In this document: one piece after another, positions 13,813 through 16,494 of the stretch
Numbering within the stretch: position 1 is the stretch's first letter
Layout: each line of letters starts with the position of its first letter
From: Spirochaetia bacterium
Lineage (GTDB): Bacteria; Spirochaetota; Spirochaetia; Treponematales; Breznakiellaceae
Direction of reading: 5' to 3'
Length of the DNA: 16,494 nucleotides
Assembly: GCA_026002265.1 (NCBI GenBank)
Contig: BOBG01000043.1
Location: 1 to 16,494 of the forward strand
Notes under the pieces: model-generated
What the model saw: only the letters and a program-made list of their open reading frames with translations
The model's database searches: none
What the model was told of the DNA's origin: nothing
Made by a program: the position numbers and the translations under genes

Positions 13813-13852
13813 TATAATCAAGATGCCGGTACCGGTTAAGTCGGCACTGTGT
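13799..13852. repeat. Palindromic repeat element copy D, right flank of the toxin-antitoxin cassette
   Basis: Positions 13799-13818 match the perfect palindrome of copy B at 17 of 20 bases. GGTACCGGTTAAGTCGGC and ACTGTG at 13829-13852 match 13156-13179. A third partial copy of the second half (GGTACCGGTTGAGCCAG) is at 13779-13795. Copy D holds the antitoxin stop and also the last codons of the terminase on the other strand. Confidence 0.65.
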
Positions 13853-15839
13853 AAAATGCCCCTAGCTTGCCGATTTCCCAGAATGCTTCCCAATTCAGCG
13901 CCGGCAAATTTAATCCGGTCTCGTCACGACAACAGAATTCGGCAAAAATTTCCAGCGCAGCCAAATTATACACATAGGTGTCAAACGCATGATTTTCCAT
14001 GCCGAAAGCTTGTTTCCAAATCGTTTTGCGCCATTGGTTGGTCACCTTGTCCCGGATTTCTTGCTTCGTTTCAGCTTCAAACATCCGAAAATAATCGTCC
14101 CGGAAATCCTCCGGAAAATTCGGGTACCACCACGGTTGCGGCTGACCAGTCGTCCATTGCAGACTGGTCATGGAATTGCTGATTTTATCTTTGAGTTTTC
14201 CGGTACTCACATGATACGCTTGATCCAACCCACCGATCTTTTCAAGAATCGCCTGGCTGAAAAGCTGGTAGCTCTCCCCAGTTGTAAAATAGTCACGCCC
14301 CTTGCACGCATACACACCCGGATTGTGATTCCGGCAAAATTGATACACATAATCAGCATTGTGTCCGGAGTCGATCAGCGTGATCATGATCCGGTAGATT
14401 TTGCCATCAGAGCCGGTGAAGCGAGTCCGATCAAGATAATCGTTAAGCTGATCCCAGGGGCCGTTAAACTGCTCCGTGTCACCTTCGATGGCAAAAAAAT
14501 CAAGTGTCCACGTCACCCCGCCACAAGAGTACCCTTTCACATCAACGTAGAGCCGATCCTTTTGCACATCGACCGCAGCCGTCACGATCAAAACCGGACC
14601 GCCGGTGTCGGCAACTGCTAGATCATTCGGCACTTTTCCACGCGCAAAGCCGGAGCGCCGGAACTGTACTGCCCGCTCATACTGAATCTGCACTCCCAAT
14701 TCCTCAAACGTAAGCCCCTGCTTAAGATTACGAAAAGCCCGGTAATTCTCCTTGTCACGAAGCCGGCCATGCTCAATGTCCCAGCACTCGGACCACTCCT
14801 GCACCATCGACTCCCACGAGTACATTCCGGGCGGATTGTAGAGCGGAGACAAATGGAAACTTTTCGTTGTGGGAGACTCCGGCTTGGCAATAGTCGCACG
14901 CCATTCTCCACGCGGAATAACAGTCGCCTTATCGTAGTTTTTCATCAACCCGCCGCAATACCGGCATTTATAAGCAACGCTCTCCGGAATCGGCATGAAA
15001 CGCTCGTCATTTTCCCAGATGATTCCAAAATGCACTCCGGCTGCGCTTTCACCGTGCCAGACCAGCTCCTGCATTTCCCCGCAGTGTTTGCAGGGTACAT
15101 AGAATTTTTCCTGATCGCCCCGGAGGTACAACGGTTCAATCTTTGAAGTCTGCTTGATCAACGGAGTCGATGTCCAGAGGATTTTGTACTTTCCTTCAAA
15201 AGCATTCGTCCGGCTACGAATCAATTTAATCACCGTACCTTCGTCTTTTATAAAATCTGGAAAGGCATCAACCTCGTCCACCAGTGCAACCGGGTATGAG
15301 ATACCGCGGAAACGTGCCGGGCTTTTCCCGCCGTAAAAATGCAAATATCCACCCGGATATTCTTTTGCGATGGCCGTGTCACCGGTATTCCGGCTGCCGG
15401 CTTTTTTTTGACTCTGCGAAAACAACAGGGGACGCGCACCGGAACTATCAAACATTTTTTCAACCCGGATTGCAACGCTGGTTTTCATTAAACCAGCATC
15501 CGCAGTCACGTACATCTGCGGCTTTGGATCGCACATTATATGGTACAAAATCAAATTTTCAATGAGGGCTGTGGTCGCACCAAGCTGATTGCCTTTCATC
15601 AAAACAACTTCACGAGTCGGATCCATAGGATCGAAGCAATCAAGAATCTTCCGGAAATAAGGAAACCGGTCAAACGAAAACCGGCCCGGGAACGGTGTCA
15701 GATCGGCAGTGAGGGTACGCACTCGCTCAATAAAATCGGAAGGCTTTTCATGCCGGAGGGAATCGGTGAGCCGACTAAACTGCTCGATCAAAAAATCAAG
15801 ATCGCCTTTGAAAATCCGTGAACTACCTGGTGATTGCAT
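13836..15839 (-). CDS. terL: Terminase large subunit (GpA family)
   Basis: This 667-residue protein is a lambda gpA-type DNA packaging motor. The ATPase part shows MKGNQLGATTALI (81-93, the Walker A equivalent), Walker B with acidic pair VALVDEVDAF (185-192; Asp188, Glu189) and the coupling motif LWTSTP (221-226). A zinc-binding insertion has Cys250/Cys253 and Cys292/Cys295. The nuclease part has TAAVDVQKDRLYVDV near 420-434 (Asp424) and LIDSGHNADYVYQF near 489-501 (Asp490), with a late ENHAFDTYVYNLAAL. Length is normal. The ATG at 15839 lacks a good ribosome site, so initiation may be weak or coupled to a short upstream ORF. The C-terminal codons lie in repeat copy D, so the end may have been altered. 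Confidence 0.94.
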   Translation of the reverse strand: MQSPGSSRIFKGDLDFLIEQFSRLTDSLRHEKPSDFIERVRTLTADLTPFPGRFSFDRFPYFRKILDCFDPMDPTREVVLMKGNQLGATTALIENLILYHIMCDPKPQMYVTADAGLMKTSVAIRVEKMFDSSGARPLLFSQSQKKAGSRNTGDTAIAKEYPGGYLHFYGGKSPARFRGISYPVALVDEVDAFPDFIKDEGTVIKLIRSRTNAFEGKYKILWTSTPLIKQTSKIEPLYLRGDQEKFYVPCKHCGEMQELVWHGESAAGVHFGIIWENDERFMPIPESVAYKCRYCGGLMKNYDKATVIPRGEWRATIAKPESPTTKSFHLSPLYNPPGMYSWESMVQEWSECWDIEHGRLRDKENYRAFRNLKQGLTFEELGVQIQYERAVQFRRSGFARGKVPNDLAVADTGGPVLIVTAAVDVQKDRLYVDVKGYSCGGVTWTLDFFAIEGDTEQFNGPWDQLNDYLDRTRFTGSDGKIYRIMITLIDSGHNADYVYQFCRNHNPGVYACKGRDYFTTGESYQLFSQAILEKIGGLDQAYHVSTGKLKDKISNSMTSLQWTTGQPQPWWYPNFPEDFRDDYFRMFEAETKQEIRDKVTNQWRKTIWKQAFGMENHAFDTYVYNLAALEIFAEFCCRDETGLNLPALNWEAFWEIGKLGAFYTVPT

Positions 15840-15860
15840 AGCAAGATTTTACCATATTTT

Positions 15861-15890
15861 TTAAAATAACAAAAGTCCCTGCGGACTCAT
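15861..15890 (-). other. Possible nine-codon leader ORF with internal hairpin
   Basis: ATG at 15890 follows GAAGGA by five bases and encodes MSPQGLLLF before a stop at 15861. An AGTCC/GGACT hairpin with loop GCAG lies inside it. It is in frame with the terminase start 51 bases downstream but separated by two stops. It has a better ribosome site than the terminase itself, so it might set terminase translation. Confidence 0.3.
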
Positions 15891-15903
15891 TTTTCCTTCA
15901 AAA

Positions 15904-15912
15904 AATATACCA
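15904..15912 (-). promoter_or_regulatory. Extended -10-like promoter for the terminase
   Basis: On the minus strand ACACATGGTATATT contains TGGTATATT, an extended -10 box, and resembles the ACACATGATATAAT half of copy D. It lies about 65 bases before the terminase start. No convincing -35 box was seen. Confidence 0.35.
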
Positions 15913-15937
15913 TGTGTTAGCTCAATCGAATTCAGGC

Positions 15938-15966
15938 TTGACACAATTTCTATCCGGATTTAGAGT
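15938..15966 (+). promoter_or_regulatory. Plus-strand promoter candidate
   Basis: TTGACA (15938-15943), 17 bases, then TAGAGT (15961-15966), a 4-of-6 match to TATAAT. The only thing downstream is the terminator at 16002-16037, so the product would be a short untranslated RNA of about 65 bases. Confidence 0.35.
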
Positions 15967-15983
15967 TAATTACTCTTTTGCCG

Positions 15984-15994
15984 GGATCCTACCC
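15984..15994. repeat. GGATCCTACCC repeat, copy 1, before a GC hairpin
   Basis: GGATCCTACCC recurs at 16438-16448. Both copies lie in a small inverted repeat (CCGG...CCGG-like) and are followed on the plus strand by a second GC-rich hairpin within about 20 bases. They bracket the 109-residue gene. Confidence 0.4.
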
Positions 15995-16001
15995 TGGCTC
16001 C

Positions 16002-16037
16002 GCCGGCCGGTTTAATTGCCGGCCGGCTTTAATTTTT
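16002..16037 (+). terminator. Strong intrinsic terminator, plus strand
   Basis: Nine-base GC arms GCCGGCCGG and CCGGCCGGC (16002-16010, 16019-16027) around an AT loop are followed by TTTAATTTTT. The minus strand lacks a T run after the stem. It would stop plus-strand transcription coming from the toxin-antitoxin cassette or from the promoter candidate at 15938. Confidence 0.7.
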
Positions 16038-16090
16038 AATCATACCGAGCTAGAAGCAGCTTTCTTTAAGGCGGGTTTGTACCTGCGGCT

Positions 16091-16420
16091 TTACAATGCC
16101 TGAGTCTCAGGTGCCAGATACGCAAGTACCGTATGGTAGTTCTGATCGGTCAGCCACTCGATCTCATTGGCCGTCAACTTCCCTTTCAGTCCAAGGGGTG
16201 CAAGAGCTTTTTCAACCAAGGCAGCTCTCTCGGCCAGAAACAACTCATAGCCTTCTTTCGTCGCCGGATGATGATGGGCAGTTTCCTGCCAAGCTTTCGT
16301 AACGTCTTCGGTATCAACCAATGCCGTAATCTTTTTCAGATTCTCGGTCTTTTTTTCATCCACTTCCCTGAGGTACTCCTCTACAAGCCTTTGCATTTCA
16401 GTATCAAACTCTCTTGTCAT
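16091..16420 (-). CDS. Unrecognised 109-residue protein upstream of the terminase
   Basis: I do not recognise this protein. It is acidic and almost fully helical, with an N-terminal heptad-like helix (EMQRLVEEYLREVDEKKTEN, 8-27), a His-rich middle (ETAHHHPATKEGY, 46-58), a helix LFLAERAALVEKAL, and a C-terminal part with LTANEIEWLTDQNYHTVLAY. A GGAG site lies at good spacing before the ATG at 16420. It occupies the place of a small terminase subunit, but lacks an obvious N-terminal helix-turn-helix, so that role is only possible. The last helices could bind a partner. The 3' end is followed by a gap holding hairpins and repeats rather than by the terminase directly. Confidence 0.65.
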   Translation of the reverse strand: MTREFDTEMQRLVEEYLREVDEKKTENLKKITALVDTEDVTKAWQETAHHHPATKEGYELFLAERAALVEKALAPLGLKGKLTANEIEWLTDQNYHTVLAYLAPETQAL

Positions 16421-16437
16421 TTATGGCTCCTTTTTCC

Positions 16438-16480
16438 GGATCCTACCCGGTTTTTGTTAGGCAGGCTTTTCTGCCTGCCT
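16438..16480. repeat. GGATCCTACCC repeat, copy 2, with eight-base hairpin
   Basis: GGATCCTACCC at 16438-16448 is followed by a perfect hairpin, AGGCAGGC (16459-16466) and GCCTGCCT (16473-16480). The T content after the stem is low on both strands, so termination would be weak. On the minus strand it forms the leader of the 109-residue gene. Confidence 0.45.
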
Positions 16481-16494
16481 CTTTAGTATAATAT

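Noticed and set aside
13989..14621. 210-residue plus-strand frame opposite the terminase
   Set aside because: It is antisense to the nuclease domain of the terminase and has His/Ile/Pro-rich sequence with no recognisable motif.
14618..14911. 97-residue minus-strand frame within the terminase gene
   Set aside because: It is a shadow of the terminase frame, is Arg/Ser-rich and has no ribosome site.
15984..16448. Phage attachment sites at the GGATCCTACCC copies
   Set aside because: They are only about 450 bases apart on the same side of the structural genes, and no integrase or tRNA is next to them.

Overview
The window is the structural and lysis half of a tailed (siphovirus-like) phage or prophage. 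Almost every gene lies on the minus strand and reads from high to low coordinates, in the order of a phage late operon. The host is probably a spirochaete, most likely Treponema-like. This rests on intermediate GC with AT-rich patches, a putative lysis protein resembling the DUF261 family that I remember from Borrelia and Treponema, and spanin-like proteins that imply a two-membrane host. It is an inference, not a proof. No integrase, att site, tRNA, rRNA, CRISPR array or insertion sequence was seen, so neither the phage ends nor its integrated state can be judged here.

Layout in transcription order (right to left): an unrecognised 109-aa protein (16420-16091); a 251-nt gap with hairpins, a plus-strand terminator and a possible leader ORF; the GpA-type large terminase (15839-13836); a plus-strand RelE/HigB-type toxin with a truncated antitoxin (13262-13812), bounded by palindromic direct repeats; a gpW-like connector (13059-12784); a lambda-type portal (12790-11177); an AT-rich one-pass membrane protein (11167-10463); a lysis cassette of cysteine-peptidase-like lysin, holin and two spanin-like proteins encoded in overlapping frames (10435-9373); a ClpP-type prohead protease (9240-8137) with an internal start for a scaffold; decoration protein (8146-7778); and major capsid protein E (7716-6592).

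The second part is a neck and tail module resembling those of Listeria phage A118: a probable head-tail joining protein (6586-6236), an unknown 70-aa protein (6205-5993), minor capsid 2-like (5990-5640), a frameshifted small accessory gene (5617-5335), minor capsid 3-like tail terminator (5331-4951), tail tube (4938-4216), two tail assembly chaperone genes overlapping by ATGA (4204-3827 and 3830-3318), and the start of a very large tape measure (3301 to beyond position 1). The phage thus pairs a lambda-type head with a Gram-positive-siphophage-type tail.

The least ordinary features are these: (i) a dispersed promoter-like palindrome with consensus near ATTATNNCAYRTGNNATAAT, found around the toxin-antitoxin pair and also inside the protease gene just before the internal scaffold start; (ii) the toxin-antitoxin cassette, whose antitoxin has lost its DNA-binding half; (iii) the dual-coding spanin region; (iv) six copies of a helical repeat on both sides of the tape-measure core; (v) a one-base frameshift that truncates an otherwise intact small gene; and (vi) strong plus-strand terminators with no plus-strand gene next to them.
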